64,000 bases of DNA, taken from Flavobacterium amniphilum. GTDB taxonomy: Bacteria > Bacteroidota > Bacteroidia > Flavobacteriales > Flavobacteriaceae. The stretch covers positions 124,001 to 188,000 of the forward strand of contig NZ_JAMLJL010000003.1 of assembly GCF_023634845.1 (NCBI RefSeq). Direction: 5' to 3'. The notes under the pieces were generated by a model, which saw only the letters and a list, made by a program, of their open reading frames with translations, had not been told where the DNA came from and ran no database searches. Of this stretch, positions 26,637-35,426 are shown piece by piece. The translations under genes and the position numbers were made by a program. Each line of letters opens with the position of its first letter. Within the stretch, counting starts at the first letter, position 1.

Positions 26637-27689
26637 TTAATTCATATCAAATCTAATACCAAGGGAAATGTTGTTTTGATCTATCGGATTATTTTTGAAC
26701 AATGGATTCAAATCATATTTCACATACAAAGTTGTACCTTCAAAACCGGCATAAGCACCCAATCCGTAAACAAAATCATTTACATTAAAGTCTCCTTTAG
26801 CCTTTTCAATCACAGAATGACCGCTTGGGTTATCGTAACGCAGAATTTGTTTTGTTTTTAAATTTGCCCCAACAAATCCTCCAATCCCGAATCTAAATCC
26901 CTGCTGGATTTTATACACCGTTTTGTCGTTTTTCATTTGTTTTGGAGATGTATCGAATTCAAGATATAATGGCATTACCAGATTAACATTACGCAATCTC
27001 GAATCTTTCAAATTGATACCCGAAGCTACTAATTGAGTTTGATTTCCGTTTTCCACAAAGTAACGGTTATCAGTAGCTCTTAAATTATTGTATTGAAGTG
27101 ACAAACCGTATTTAAAATGCAACAGATTATCATTTTTGAAGATACGTGTATTGTATGTCCATCCCAATTCGTAAAAATGTGAACCCCAATATCTGAAATC
27201 TGAATTAGCCACAGCCTTATCAGTTACCAGATTATTTACACCGGCAGCAAAAACCAATTGAGTTGTTGTTCTTTTTTCAACATACTGCAAAGAATCTTTC
27301 TTTCTTCCGTAACGGACTTTAAATCCTTTTCCAAAAAATCGGTCGTAACGATCTACTGTATCTAAAGAAGTTATCCTTCCTTCAACTTTTTGTTGCACTA
27401 AATCGGATAATTTTGATTCCTGAATTGCAACTCTTTCTTCAATTCTTGCAGCTACCTCTTCTGCTAATTTTAGCTTTTTCTCATCAGCCTGCTCGCGGTT
27501 GATCTTTCCTTTTTCCAGCTCTTGATTAACTAATTCAACCTGATCTTTAAGGTAAACCTTCTCTTCTTTTGTGATTTTTTCAATTTCAGAAGCAATCGCT
27601 TTTGCTTTCTGTTCAAATGTCTCCTGACCGTAAGTTTTGGCAATAGTTGTTGCGGCAAAGATTGCCAAATAGATAATAAAATTTTTCAT
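26637..27689 (-). CDS. Outer-membrane beta-barrel protein with coiled-coil N terminus
   Basis: A 350-residue exported protein. The signal peptide ends near YGQ (residue 21). Residues about 23-105 are a charged coiled coil (IASEIEKITKEEKVYLKDQV, LKLAEEVAARIEERVA). The rest is a barrel of alternating aromatic strands (TTQLVFAAGVNN, FYELGWTYNTRIF, LLHFKYGLSLQYNNL) ending in the outer-membrane signature NISLGIRFDMN. It is the third gene of an operon with an ECF sigma factor and its membrane partner, 20 bp after the latter. It may be the envelope protein whose level that system controls; this is inference. Confidence 0.8.
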   Translation of the reverse strand: MKNFIIYLAIFAATTIAKTYGQETFEQKAKAIASEIEKITKEEKVYLKDQVELVNQELEKGKINREQADEKKLKLAEEVAARIEERVAIQESKLSDLVQQKVEGRITSLDTVDRYDRFFGKGFKVRYGRKKDSLQYVEKRTTTQLVFAAGVNNLVTDKAVANSDFRYWGSHFYELGWTYNTRIFKNDNLLHFKYGLSLQYNNLRATDNRYFVENGNQTQLVASGINLKDSRLRNVNLVMPLYLEFDTSPKQMKNDKTVYKIQQGFRFGIGGFVGANLKTKQILRYDNPSGHSVIEKAKGDFNVNDFVYGLGAYAGFEGTTLYVKYDLNPLFKNNPIDQNNISLGIRFDMN

Positions 27690-27709
27690 AATGACTGTTC
27701 GTTATTTAA

Positions 27710-28426
27710 TTAATGATTCGATGATGATTCCTGATTACGTGTAGCAAGCGCTACTTTGGTTTCCTGATAATTCTTTTTAATGGTTTTCAATACTTTCTGG
27801 CGGAAAGTCAATTCTATTTCACCGTCGACTTGTGAAAGTAAATTTTTGGCATCCACCTTTAGTTTTGATTTTTGTTCAGATTTCGGTTTTTCCACCTGTG
27901 CCAGCAAAGCCTCCGGATTGACTTCTTCTTTTGGAGAAACTAGTGTATTTATCTGAATATTATTATCTTTCTTTGGCTCATTCTGAAACGCAATTGATGA
28001 TTTATTTTCAGAGCTTTCAGATTTTGATTCAGGATTATTAATTTGACGTTTACTTTCTTTTCCTTGTTTTTCCAATTTCGGATTAGAAATAACAACCTGA
28101 TCTTTATCTGAAATAACTACGGCATCTTTTTGAATTAAATTATCTTCTGCGGATTTTGTTTCTTTTTCTCTGTTTGTTTCAACAACCGAAGGAGTTCCAT
28201 TTGCATCAACATCATTTTTCTGATTTTGATTCAGGAAAAAATAGCCCAAACCTGCCAAAACAAAAAAACTTGCTGCAATTGACAACCACGGAAAAGCTTT
28301 TCTGTTTTTTTTCTCTTCCTGAACAGTAAGCATTGCATCCAAACGGTCCCAGGAATTCGCTGAAGGCTGGATTTCCCTTCCATGCAGCTTTTCTCTGATT
28401 TGATTTTCTAATTTATTCGGTTCCAT
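27710..28426 (-). CDS. Probable anti-sigma factor (membrane protein)
   Basis: A 238-residue single-pass protein: an N-terminal cytoplasmic part (1-45, with WDRLDAML), one membrane helix (about 46-65, WLSIAASFFVLAGLGYFFL), then a long Lys/Glu/Ser-rich periplasmic tail of low complexity. No zinc HxxxCxxC anti-sigma motif is visible. The call rests on topology and on the 14-bp overlap with the upstream ECF sigma gene, the usual arrangement of sigma/anti-sigma pairs. The family is not recognised from sequence. Confidence 0.7.
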   Translation of the reverse strand: MEPNKLENQIREKLHGREIQPSANSWDRLDAMLTVQEEKKNRKAFPWLSIAASFFVLAGLGYFFLNQNQKNDVDANGTPSVVETNREKETKSAEDNLIQKDAVVISDKDQVVISNPKLEKQGKESKRQINNPESKSESSENKSSIAFQNEPKKDNNIQINTLVSPKEEVNPEALLAQVEKPKSEQKSKLKVDAKNLLSQVDGEIELTFRQKVLKTIKKNYQETKVALATRNQESSSNH

Positions 28427-28973
28427 TACTGTAATTTTTTAATTTATTGATTTGTTCCGTCAACATTTTCTTTGCGTGTGATAATTGCGACTTTGAAGTT
28501 CCTTCATTGATTCCCAGCATTTGTGCAATTTCATGATGCTTATACCCTTCTATGGCATACAAATTGAAAACCATTTTATAGCCATCCGGCAGGCTGTCAA
28601 TCAAAAACTGTATTTCATCCAGCGAAAGCTGATTTTCAATATCGTTGACTGTTTCATCAAAATACGTTTCGTCATCAATGAATTTCATTTGCTTTTGAAC
28701 GCGGATATATGAAATGCATTCATTCACCATTATCCTCCGAATCCAGCCTTCAAAACTTCCCTTGTGCCCAAAATACTTCAGACTGGTAAAAGCCTTCATA
28801 AAAGCCGTAATCATCACATCTTCGGCTTCATGCAAATCCTTTATATACTGTCGGCAAACACTTAACATTCTTGGCGAAAATTTAGAATAAATCTGATGTT
28901 GGGCCTGTCTGTTATTATCGACAGCCAAATCGATTATTCTTTTTTCGTCCTGATGTAAATCAATTACTTTCAA
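28413..28973 (-). CDS. ECF-type RNA polymerase sigma factor
   Basis: A 186-residue group 4 sigma factor. Region 2 (about 25-95) contains CRQYIKDLHEAEDVMITAFM and the aromatic GSFEGWIRRIMVNECISYI. Region 4 (about 125-180) has LPDGYKMVFNLYAIEGYKHH and the helix-turn-helix EIAQMLGINEGTSKSQLSHA. It is first in an operon with its likely membrane anti-sigma and an outer-membrane barrel. Such factors in Bacteroidetes usually respond to envelope conditions. The signal here is unknown. No clear own promoter was found in the 117 bp upstream. Confidence 0.93.
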   Translation of the reverse strand: MKVIDLHQDEKRIIDLAVDNNRQAQHQIYSKFSPRMLSVCRQYIKDLHEAEDVMITAFMKAFTSLKYFGHKGSFEGWIRRIMVNECISYIRVQKQMKFIDDETYFDETVNDIENQLSLDEIQFLIDSLPDGYKMVFNLYAIEGYKHHEIAQMLGINEGTSKSQLSHAKKMLTEQINKLKNYSNGTE

Positions 28974-29090
28974 AATCGTTTTTAGTTAGTTTACTTTTTA
29001 GGAAGACAGAAAAACACTTGTTTAATACCGTCTTCTATTAGCATAGACGATTCTCGATTCAAAATGGTTGCATGGGGTTGAAAAAAAAGT

Positions 29091-30071
29091 TTATTTTTTT
29101 CTTTCAATCACGTAATTCACCATTAAAATCAAGGCTTCTTTGTAGGAAGAATTTGGAAAAGATTCAATTAATTGTAGTGCTTCTTTCTGAAATTGAATCA
29201 TTTTTTGCTCGGCATAAGCCAAACCGTTGTTGTTTTTTACGAAAGCGATAACCTCTTTTACACGCTTTTTATCCTTGTTGTGATTTTTAATCGAATTGAT
29301 CAGCCATTTTTTATCCTTATCCGAACAATGGTTTAGAACATGGATTAACGGCAAAGTCATTTTCTGCTCTTTGATATCGATTCCTGTTGGTTTACCGATT
29401 GCTTCATCTGAATAATCAAACAAATCATCTTTAATCTGAAAAGCCATACCGATAAGCTCACCGAATTTGCGCATGCGTTCGGTTAATTCCAAATCGTCCG
29501 GCTTAACGGAACAGGCTGCCAACGAGCAACAAGCCGCAATAAGGGTTGCTGTTTTCTGACGGATAATTTCATAGTATACTTCTTCTGTAATATCCAGACG
29601 GCGTGCTTTTTCAATCTGAAGTAATTCCCCTTCACTCATTTCACGTACTGCTACGGAAATAATGCGGAGTAAATCAAAATCACCGTTATCAATCGAAAGC
29701 AACAAACCTTTCGACAAAAGATAATCACCAACCAAAACCGCAATTTTATTTTTCCATAATGCATTAATCGAGAAGAAACCACGGCGTCGGTTACTGTCAT
29801 CAACCACATCATCATGAACAAGGGTAGCCGTATGGATTAATTCGATAACCAAAGCTCCTCTGTATGTGCGTTCCAGAACTTCACCTCCGGAAATCATTTT
29901 TGCTGTCAAAAAAACAAACATGGGACGCATCTGCTTCCCTTTTCTGTTTACAATGTAATAAGTGATTCTGTTTAAAAGCGCAACTTTAGAAGACATTGAA
30001 TGGTGAAACTTTTTTTCAAAAAGTTCCATTTCTTCAAGAATGGGTTTTTTTATTTGCGAAGTAATATCCAT
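29091..30071 (-). CDS. Polyprenyl (octaprenyl/heptaprenyl-type) diphosphate synthase
   Basis: A trans-isoprenyl diphosphate synthase of 326 residues. The first Asp-rich motif is DDVVD (87-91) in LVHDDVVDDSNRRRG, and the second is DDLFD (215-219) in FQIKDDLFDYSD. KGKQMRP (44-50) binds isopentenyl diphosphate. By length and sequence it is of the long-chain type that makes the menaquinone side chain; the exact chain length cannot be read. It is monocistronic. A TATCTTTG box ends only 7 bp before the ATG, so the mRNA may lack a leader. Confidence 0.93.
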   Translation of the reverse strand: MDITSQIKKPILEEMELFEKKFHHSMSSKVALLNRITYYIVNRKGKQMRPMFVFLTAKMISGGEVLERTYRGALVIELIHTATLVHDDVVDDSNRRRGFFSINALWKNKIAVLVGDYLLSKGLLLSIDNGDFDLLRIISVAVREMSEGELLQIEKARRLDITEEVYYEIIRQKTATLIAACCSLAACSVKPDDLELTERMRKFGELIGMAFQIKDDLFDYSDEAIGKPTGIDIKEQKMTLPLIHVLNHCSDKDKKWLINSIKNHNKDKKRVKEVIAFVKNNNGLAYAEQKMIQFQKEALQLIESFPNSSYKEALILMVNYVIERKK

Positions 30072-30078
30072 CGAAAGC

Positions 30079-30086
30079 CAAAGATA
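30079..30086 (-). promoter_or_regulatory. Promoter -7 box of the polyprenyl synthase gene
   Basis: Minus-strand TATCTTTG fits TAnnTTTG and ends 7 bp before the ATG at 30071, which would put transcription start at or beside the start codon. Confidence 0.6.
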
Positions 30087-30125
30087 GTATTTAAGTTGAA
30101 AAATTCCATGATTGAAATATTTTTT

Positions 30126-30133
30126 TATATTTG
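30126..30133 (+). promoter_or_regulatory. Promoter -7 box of the first paralogous lipoprotein gene
   Basis: TATATTTG fits TAnnTTTG and ends 59 bp before the ATG at 30193. Confidence 0.5.
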
Positions 30134-30192
30134 ATTAAACCTTTTGGCATTATAATTGTCTTATTCTCAAATCTTAATAAATTCTTAAAATT

Positions 30193-31083
30193 ATGAAAGC
30201 TAAAATCTTAATCTTAACTGCACTTTTGTCAATGGCTTTTTTCAGCTGTACAAAAGATGAAACAACCACAGAAAACCAACAAGCAATTACTACTGAAGAA
30301 GCTGCTATCAATGCTAAAATTGATATCGCAAACGATGATATTTCAGATATCGTTGCCGAACAGGAAGGAAAAACCTATGCCGATAACACCAATGGACGCT
30401 CTATAGACTCTCCAACTTCGGCTCTTTCTTCATGTGCAACCATCACAAGAGTTCCGGCATTCGGTACACCAATTACACCAGGCACTACAGTAACCAAAAC
30501 AATTGACTTTGGTGACGGATGTACATTAGCCAACGGAAATGTATTAAAAGGAAAAATTATCATTAGTTTTGTTTACCAGCCAAATGCAACATCTCACACT
30601 ATTAATTACGAATTCGTAAACTTCTACCACAACCAGATAAAGTTCAACGGAAATAAGTCTTTCACCAGAACCATGTCGGCAGCAACAAGTAACACTCCAA
30701 GTCTTCCCGTAATCACAATGACTATGGATATGACAGCCACTTTCCCTGACGGAGCAACTATCAGAAGAGTTGGCCAAAGAGTTAGAGAGTTTGTTTCCGG
30801 ATATGGTGATGACAACTGGGCAAACAATATATACAAAGTAACCGGAAGCTGGACTACGACTTTCCCTAATTCAAGCGTACAAACCGCAACAATAAGCGCA
30901 GACAATCCTTTAATTATCAAAATGAGCTGCGCTGCTTTACACAAACCATTACTTGTTCAAGGTTTAATAACATTCACAAGAAACAACCATACCGCTACAT
31001 TAAATTACGGAAACGGAGAATGTGACAATATCGCTATTTTAACTATTGACGGTGTAGAATTCACAATCGTCATTGGTAATTAA
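30193..31083 (+). CDS. Lipoprotein of unknown function, paralogue 1
   Basis: A 296-residue predicted lipoprotein (lipobox FFSC, then TKDETTTE). A helical N-terminal segment (EEAAINAKIDIANDDISDIV) precedes a beta-rich domain with TKTIDFGDGC, LKGKIIISF, INYEFVNFYHNQIKFNGNK and the ending LNYGNGECDN. The next gene has the same order (DFGTEGC, LKGKIIFSF, ENFYHNDVQLNGN, LDFGDGECDN), so the two are tandem paralogues. Cys residues recur at matching places (SCATIT, FGDGC, GECDN), hinting at disulfides. Function is unknown. Confidence 0.85.
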   Translation: MKAKILILTALLSMAFFSCTKDETTTENQQAITTEEAAINAKIDIANDDISDIVAEQEGKTYADNTNGRSIDSPTSALSSCATITRVPAFGTPITPGTTVTKTIDFGDGCTLANGNVLKGKIIISFVYQPNATSHTINYEFVNFYHNQIKFNGNKSFTRTMSAATSNTPSLPVITMTMDMTATFPDGATIRRVGQRVREFVSGYGDDNWANNIYKVTGSWTTTFPNSSVQTATISADNPLIIKMSCAALHKPLLVQGLITFTRNNHTATLNYGNGECDNIAILTIDGVEFTIVIGN

Positions 31084-31107
31084 TAGTAAGCCTGCCATAA
31101 ACGAAAG

Positions 31108-31132
31108 AATCCCACAATTGTGGGATTTTTTT
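31108..31132 (+). terminator. Terminator after lipoprotein paralogue 1
   Basis: AATCCCACAATTGTGGGATT is a perfect palindrome followed by T. Nearly the same sequence ends paralogue 2. Confidence 0.9.
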
Positions 31133-31211
31133 ATTTTAAAATAATCCCTTGCAAACAAAATAATTAATCATTTTTTTAGTTATAATTATTTAATTATCAA
31201 ATAGTTACGTT

Positions 31212-32033
31212 ATGAAAATTAAAATTTTAAACCTACTCTTCATATTAGGTTTGCTCATTTCAGGTTGTAGTAATGACGATAGCCTGCAGTCAAGCCGTAT
31301 TACTGAAGAAGACATCACAAATGAAAGAAAAATAGACGCTTCCATTAATGATGTAGATGAGATTATTGAAGGTCAATACTTGATCCAATCGGGCTTTGCC
31401 GGAAGAACAAATTCTGAATCTGGTTTTCATTTGCCTTCATGCGCTACTGTAACTTCTGTTTTAAATGGTACAAATTGGACACTTACCATAGATTTTGGAA
31501 CTGAAGGTTGTGAATTATCGAATGGAAACATTTTAAAAGGAAAAATTATTTTCAGTTTTACCAATGATTTTGAAACTCAAACGAAAGTGATTTCTTATAC
31601 TTTCGAAAACTTTTACCACAATGATGTACAACTCAATGGTAATCGTACATTAACCCGAACCAGATCTAATACAAATGGAAATCCTGAAACATCTTTTAAC
31701 ACAAATCTCACATTAACCCTTGGAAATGGTGATGTTTATACCAGAACAGGCACAAGAACAACAGAATGGACCGAAGGTCATGACACACCAAATGACAGAA
31801 GCGACGACGTTCATCTGGTAACAGGAAACTGGAGTACAACTTCTCCCAACGGAACCATGAGCGCTACTATCACAACTCCTTTAAAAAAACTTGGAAACTG
31901 TCATTATTATGTTGAAGGTGTCATTGTTTTCACAAAAAACGACAGTGAAGCAACCCTTGATTTTGGAGATGGCGAGTGTGATAATCAGGCCACACTAACT
32001 ATCAATGGAGAAATCAGAATTATAACACTTTAA
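31212..32033 (+). CDS. Lipoprotein of unknown function, paralogue 2
   Basis: A 273-residue predicted lipoprotein (lipobox LISGC, then SNDDS) that aligns along its length with the preceding gene: EEDITNERKIDASINDVDEI matches its helical segment, followed by LPSCATVT, IDFGTEGC, GNILKGKIIFSF, ENFYHNDVQLNGN, VTGNWSTTSPNG and LDFGDGECDN. It is shorter by 23 residues. It ends 1 base before a terminator shared with the convergent rlmN gene. Function is unknown; lipoprotein surface exposure is an inference. Confidence 0.85.
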   Translation: MKIKILNLLFILGLLISGCSNDDSLQSSRITEEDITNERKIDASINDVDEIIEGQYLIQSGFAGRTNSESGFHLPSCATVTSVLNGTNWTLTIDFGTEGCELSNGNILKGKIIFSFTNDFETQTKVISYTFENFYHNDVQLNGNRTLTRTRSNTNGNPETSFNTNLTLTLGNGDVYTRTGTRTTEWTEGHDTPNDRSDDVHLVTGNWSTTSPNGTMSATITTPLKKLGNCHYYVEGVIVFTKNDSEATLDFGDGECDNQATLTINGEIRIITL

Positions 32034-32034
32034 T

Positions 32035-32064
32035 AAAAAATCCCACAAATTGTGGGATTTTTTT
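32035..32064. terminator. Bidirectional terminator between lipoprotein 2 and rlmN
   Basis: Six A, TCCCACAA, A, TTGTGGGA, then seven T: a hairpin with T runs on both strands between convergent genes. The stem core TCCCACAA/TTGTGGGA equals that of the terminator at 31108. Confidence 0.92.
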
Positions 32065-33106
32065 ATGCTTCTTTGTTAGCCAGTTGACCGCAGGCAGCAT
32101 CGATGTCTTTACCACGACTTCTGCGCACTTTGGCAACAATTCCGCTTGATTCCAGTGCTTTTATGTAGTTATCGATTACTTCGGGAGCTGCCTGTTGGAA
32201 TTCACCGTCATCAATTGGATTGTATTCAATCAAATTGACTTTACACGGTACATATTTACAGAATTTCACCAAAGCATCGATTGACTTTTTATCATCATTG
32301 ATCCCTTTCCAAACCACATATTCGTAAGTTACTTTGCTTTTGGTTTTTCTATACCAGTACTCCAAAGCTTCACGCAATTCCGGTAGCGGAAAACTCTTGG
32401 TAAACGGCATAATCTGATTTCGGGTTTCTTCAATAGCCGAATGTAAGGAAACCGCTAATTTGAATTTCACTTCATCATCCGCCATTTTTTTAATCATCTT
32501 CGAAACACCTGAAGTTGAAACAGTAATACGTTTTGGAGACATTCCCAATCCTTCCGGTGATGTAATTTTATCAATTGCTTTCATCACGTTAGGATAATTC
32601 ATTAACGGCTCACCCATTCCCATGAAAACAATATTGGAAAGTGGACGGTTATAATACAAGCGGCTTTCACTGTCAATAGCTGCCACCTGATCATAGATTT
32701 CATCAGGATTTAAATTACGCATACGTTTCAACCGTGCCGTCGCGCAGAAATTACAATCCAAACTGCATCCCACCTGACTCGACACACATGCTGTAGTTCG
32801 CGTTTCAGTAGGAATCAAAACCGATTCCACGATCAAGTCATCATGTAGTCGTACGGCATTTTTAACTGTACCGTCACTACTACGCTGCATCGTATCCACT
32901 TTAATGTGATTGATTACAAAATTTGCCTCCAGCTTGGCACGTGTTTCTTTTGAAATATTGGTCATATCTTCAAAAGTATGGGCGTGTTTCTGCCAAAGCC
33001 ATTCATAAACCTGATTTCCCCGAAAAGCTTTATCACCATTCGATGTAAAAAAATCACGCAGCTGCTCTTTTGTAAGCGCTCTAATATCTTTCTTCTCCAT
33101 TTGCAT
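32063..33106 (-). CDS. rlmN: Dual-specificity RNA methyltransferase RlmN
   Basis: Radical-SAM enzyme forming m2A at 23S A2503 and tRNA A37. The cluster motif CSLDCNFC supplies three Cys (114, 118 and 121 from the start used here), with methyl-carrying Cys residues upstream (TTACVSSQ, Cys107) and near the C terminus (DIDAACGQL). FMGMGEPLMNY binds SAM. I start at the ATG at 33106; an ATG at 33100 is equally possible. An upstream in-frame ATG at 33151 would lie on the wrong side of the TATCTTTG box. About 347 residues. Confidence 0.96.
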   Translation of the reverse strand: MQMEKKDIRALTKEQLRDFFTSNGDKAFRGNQVYEWLWQKHAHTFEDMTNISKETRAKLEANFVINHIKVDTMQRSSDGTVKNAVRLHDDLIVESVLIPTETRTTACVSSQVGCSLDCNFCATARLKRMRNLNPDEIYDQVAAIDSESRLYYNRPLSNIVFMGMGEPLMNYPNVMKAIDKITSPEGLGMSPKRITVSTSGVSKMIKKMADDEVKFKLAVSLHSAIEETRNQIMPFTKSFPLPELREALEYWYRKTKSKVTYEYVVWKGINDDKKSIDALVKFCKYVPCKVNLIEYNPIDDGEFQQAAPEVIDNYIKALESSGIVAKVRRSRGKDIDAACGQLANKEA

Positions 33107-33110
33107 GCTG

Positions 33111-33118
33111 CAAAGATA
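33111..33118 (-). promoter_or_regulatory. rlmN promoter, -7 box
   Basis: Minus-strand TATCTTTG fits TAnnTTTG and lies 4 and 10 bp before the two candidate ATG codons, implying a leaderless or nearly leaderless mRNA. Confidence 0.6.
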
Positions 33119-33167
33119 AAAGTATTTCTGCAATAATAAATTTATATGCACGCATACTATTTTTTAG

Positions 33168-33175
33168 TATATTTG
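33168..33175 (+). promoter_or_regulatory. Promoter -7 box of the nitronate monooxygenase-like gene
   Basis: TATATTTG fits TAnnTTTG and ends 14 bp before the ATG at 33190. Confidence 0.65.
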
Positions 33176-33189
33176 AAAAAAGTTACCAC

Positions 33190-34137
33190 ATGAAACCAAC
33201 ATTAACCGAGTTATTACAAATAAAGCATCCCATTATAATGGCGCCTATGTTCCTGGTATCAAATACCGCCATGGTAATTGAAGGCATGAAAGCCGGAGTT
33301 GCCGGTTGCATTCCTGCCTTAAATTACAGAACATTGGAGGAACTAAAAGCCGCCATAAAAGAATTGAAAGAAGCAAAACCGGAAGGTGGAAGTTTTGGTT
33401 TCAATCTGATCGTAAACAAATCGAACATAAAATACAAAGACCAACTACGTGTATTGTGTGAAGAAAAAGTAGATTTCATCATTACTTCGTTGGGAAGTCC
33501 CGAAGAAACCATCAAAGAAGCACATAAATCAGGTGTTAAAGTCTTTTGTGATGTAACCGATTTAAGTTTTGCCAAAAAAGTAGAAAGTTTAAAGGCAGAT
33601 GCACTTATCGCCGTAAACAATCAGGCCGGCGGACACAGAGGAAATATCGGTCCAGAAGATTTAATCAAATTATTGGACGAACACACTTCGTTGCCGGTTA
33701 TATCGGCAGGAGGCGTTGGCTGTAAAGCTGACGTGGATAAAATGCTGAATGCTGGTGCCGTTGGAGTTTCCATTGGAAGTTTATTCATTCCTTCGGAAGA
33801 AGCCAAAGTATCACAGGAATACAAGCAGGCTTGTGTTGATTATGGGGCGAAAGACATTGTGATGACCGAAAAAATTTCCGGAACACCATGTACAGTAATC
33901 AATACTCCTTACGTACAAAAAATCGGAACCAGATTAAATTGGCTGGAGCGCTTTTTAAACACCAATAAACGTCTGAAAAAATGGGCAAAATTGATCCGTT
34001 TTATGATTGGCAACAATGCTGTCACAAAAGCCGCTACCGAAGCTACATACAAAACCGTTTGGGTTGCCGGACCAACAATTGAATATTCAAAAACAATCCT
34101 ACCGGTACAGAAAATAATTGATACATTGGTTAAATAG
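33190..34137 (+). CDS. Nitronate monooxygenase-like flavoenzyme
   Basis: A 315-residue TIM-barrel FMN protein of the 2-nitropropane dioxygenase family. It opens with IKHPIIMAPM (12-21). FMN and substrate residues lie in AVNNQAGGHRG and in the phosphate loop ISAGGVGCKADVDKMLNAGAVGVSIGS, both conserved in the family. The family includes nitronate monooxygenases and FabK-type enoyl reductases; the AGGH motif favours the former, but the substrate is not certain. It diverges from rlmN. Confidence 0.88.
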   Translation: MKPTLTELLQIKHPIIMAPMFLVSNTAMVIEGMKAGVAGCIPALNYRTLEELKAAIKELKEAKPEGGSFGFNLIVNKSNIKYKDQLRVLCEEKVDFIITSLGSPEETIKEAHKSGVKVFCDVTDLSFAKKVESLKADALIAVNNQAGGHRGNIGPEDLIKLLDEHTSLPVISAGGVGCKADVDKMLNAGAVGVSIGSLFIPSEEAKVSQEYKQACVDYGAKDIVMTEKISGTPCTVINTPYVQKIGTRLNWLERFLNTNKRLKKWAKLIRFMIGNNAVTKAATEATYKTVWVAGPTIEYSKTILPVQKIIDTLVK

Positions 34138-34142
34138 TTGGA

Positions 34143-34177
34143 GAGGGCAGAGTTGTAAAGATTCTGCTCTTTTTTTA
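34143..34177 (+). terminator. Possible terminator after the nitronate monooxygenase-like gene
   Basis: AGAG..CAGA can pair with TCTG/CTCT across an imperfect stem, followed by TTTTTTT. It is weaker than others in the window. Confidence 0.5.
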
Positions 34178-34224
34178 TTTAGTCCGTCAGGAATTCGTAA
34201 TTTCGCATCAATAATTTTTATACT

Positions 34225-34866
34225 ATGCATTTCATTTCTGAAGAATTAGAAAACTATGTAGCCAATCATAGTGAGAACGAACCGGAATTATTAGCCCGCC
34301 TGAACAAAGAAACCCACCAGAAAATATTACAGCCCCGCATGTTAAGCGGTCATTTTCAGGGAAGGGTCTTGAGCATGCTATCCAAATTAATCCGTCCTGC
34401 AAGCATTTTGGAAATTGGAACCTACACCGGTTATGCCGCATTGTGTTTAGCCGAAGGATTAACCGAAAACGGAACTTTGGATACTATTGACAATAACGAA
34501 GAATTATTCGATTTCCAAAAAAAATATTTTGACCAGTCAACATGGGCCAACCAAATTCACCAGCATTTAGGAAACGCATTGGACATTATTCCGGGTTTAA
34601 ACAAGAAATTTGACTTGGTATTTATTGATGCAGATAAAGAAAACTATATCAACTATTTTGAGATGATTGTTCCGATGATGAATAAAGGCGGTGTAATATT
34701 ATCAGACAATGTATTGTGGAGTGGAAAAATTCTGGGTGATGTTAAAACCAACGACAAAAGCACCAAAATTCTTTTGGAATACAACGAATTGCTAAAAAAA
34801 GATACGAGAGTTGAAACCGTTTTACTACCAATAAGAGACGGATTAACCGTTAGCAGGGTTTTGTAA
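34225..34866 (+). CDS. SAM-dependent O-methyltransferase (CCoAOMT/COMT-like)
   Basis: A 213-residue class I methyltransferase. The SAM loop is LEIGTYTGYAALCLAEG, the metal/catalytic motif VFIDADKENY, and GGVILSDNVLWSG holds another conserved Asp-Asn pair. This pattern is that of the small cation-dependent catechol-type O-methyltransferases. The natural substrate is unknown. Its 3' end overlaps the convergent PAP2 gene by 24 bp. Confidence 0.9.
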   Translation: MHFISEELENYVANHSENEPELLARLNKETHQKILQPRMLSGHFQGRVLSMLSKLIRPASILEIGTYTGYAALCLAEGLTENGTLDTIDNNEELFDFQKKYFDQSTWANQIHQHLGNALDIIPGLNKKFDLVFIDADKENYINYFEMIVPMMNKGGVILSDNVLWSGKILGDVKTNDKSTKILLEYNELLKKDTRVETVLLPIRDGLTVSRVL

Positions 34867-35424
34867 TTCCGGGAAGTATTTTTTCAAGACGATTAAATAC
34901 AAACGGTAAAACATATAGCCGGAAAAGATTCCGAAAAGGTATCCCGAAAGTATATCACCCGGAAAATGCAATCCCAAGTAAATACGGCTGTAAGCAAAAA
35001 TCAAAGGAAATAAAAACAGTAAATAAGCGTGACGGTAATATTTTTTCATCAATGAGAAAATTAAAACCGTACTCGCCATAGAATTTGCGGCGTGACCCGA
35101 AAAGTAACTGTAAGTACTGCTACTTTTAACAATCCTGATCATTGAATTAATTTCGGGATCATTACAAGGACGTAAACGCTGCACTGTAGCTTTTACCAAC
35201 TCAGTCATTCTGTCTGTAAAAAATATCAATAAAGCCAGCATCAGAATAACAATTCCGAAGTTTTTCCATCCCAATTTCTTCTGCAACAGATAAAAAACAA
35301 AAAGAAACACCGGAGCCCAGTGCAATTGTTTTGTAATCAAAAGCCAGAATCCGTCAAAAGGTTCTGAACCCAGACTGTTTAAAAATACGAGAAGTTGCTT
35401 ATCTAATTGAATTATTTTTTCCAA
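34843..35424 (-). CDS. PAP2-superfamily membrane phosphatase
   Basis: A 193-residue integral membrane phosphatase with about five or six helices. The three acid-phosphatase motifs are present: KATVQRLRP, SYFSGHAANS and RIYLGLHFPGD, facing the periplasm in this family. Substrates may be undecaprenyl diphosphate, phosphatidylglycerophosphate or other lipid phosphates; the sequence does not decide. It lies 2 bp downstream of the TatA-type gene and probably shares its transcript. Confidence 0.9.
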   Translation of the reverse strand: MEKIIQLDKQLLVFLNSLGSEPFDGFWLLITKQLHWAPVFLFVFYLLQKKLGWKNFGIVILMLALLIFFTDRMTELVKATVQRLRPCNDPEINSMIRIVKSSSTYSYFSGHAANSMASTVLIFSLMKKYYRHAYLLFLFPLIFAYSRIYLGLHFPGDILSGYLFGIFSGYMFYRLYLIVLKKYFPELQNPANG

Positions 35425-35426
35425 GA

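Noticed and set aside
30544..30944. Minus-strand open frames under the first lipoprotein gene
   Set aside because: The plus-strand gene has signal peptide, lipobox and a paralogue; these frames have none of that.
33107..33151. N-terminal extension of RlmN from the ATG at 33151
   Set aside because: It would place the promoter box inside the coding region, and the added residues do not resemble the RlmN N terminus.
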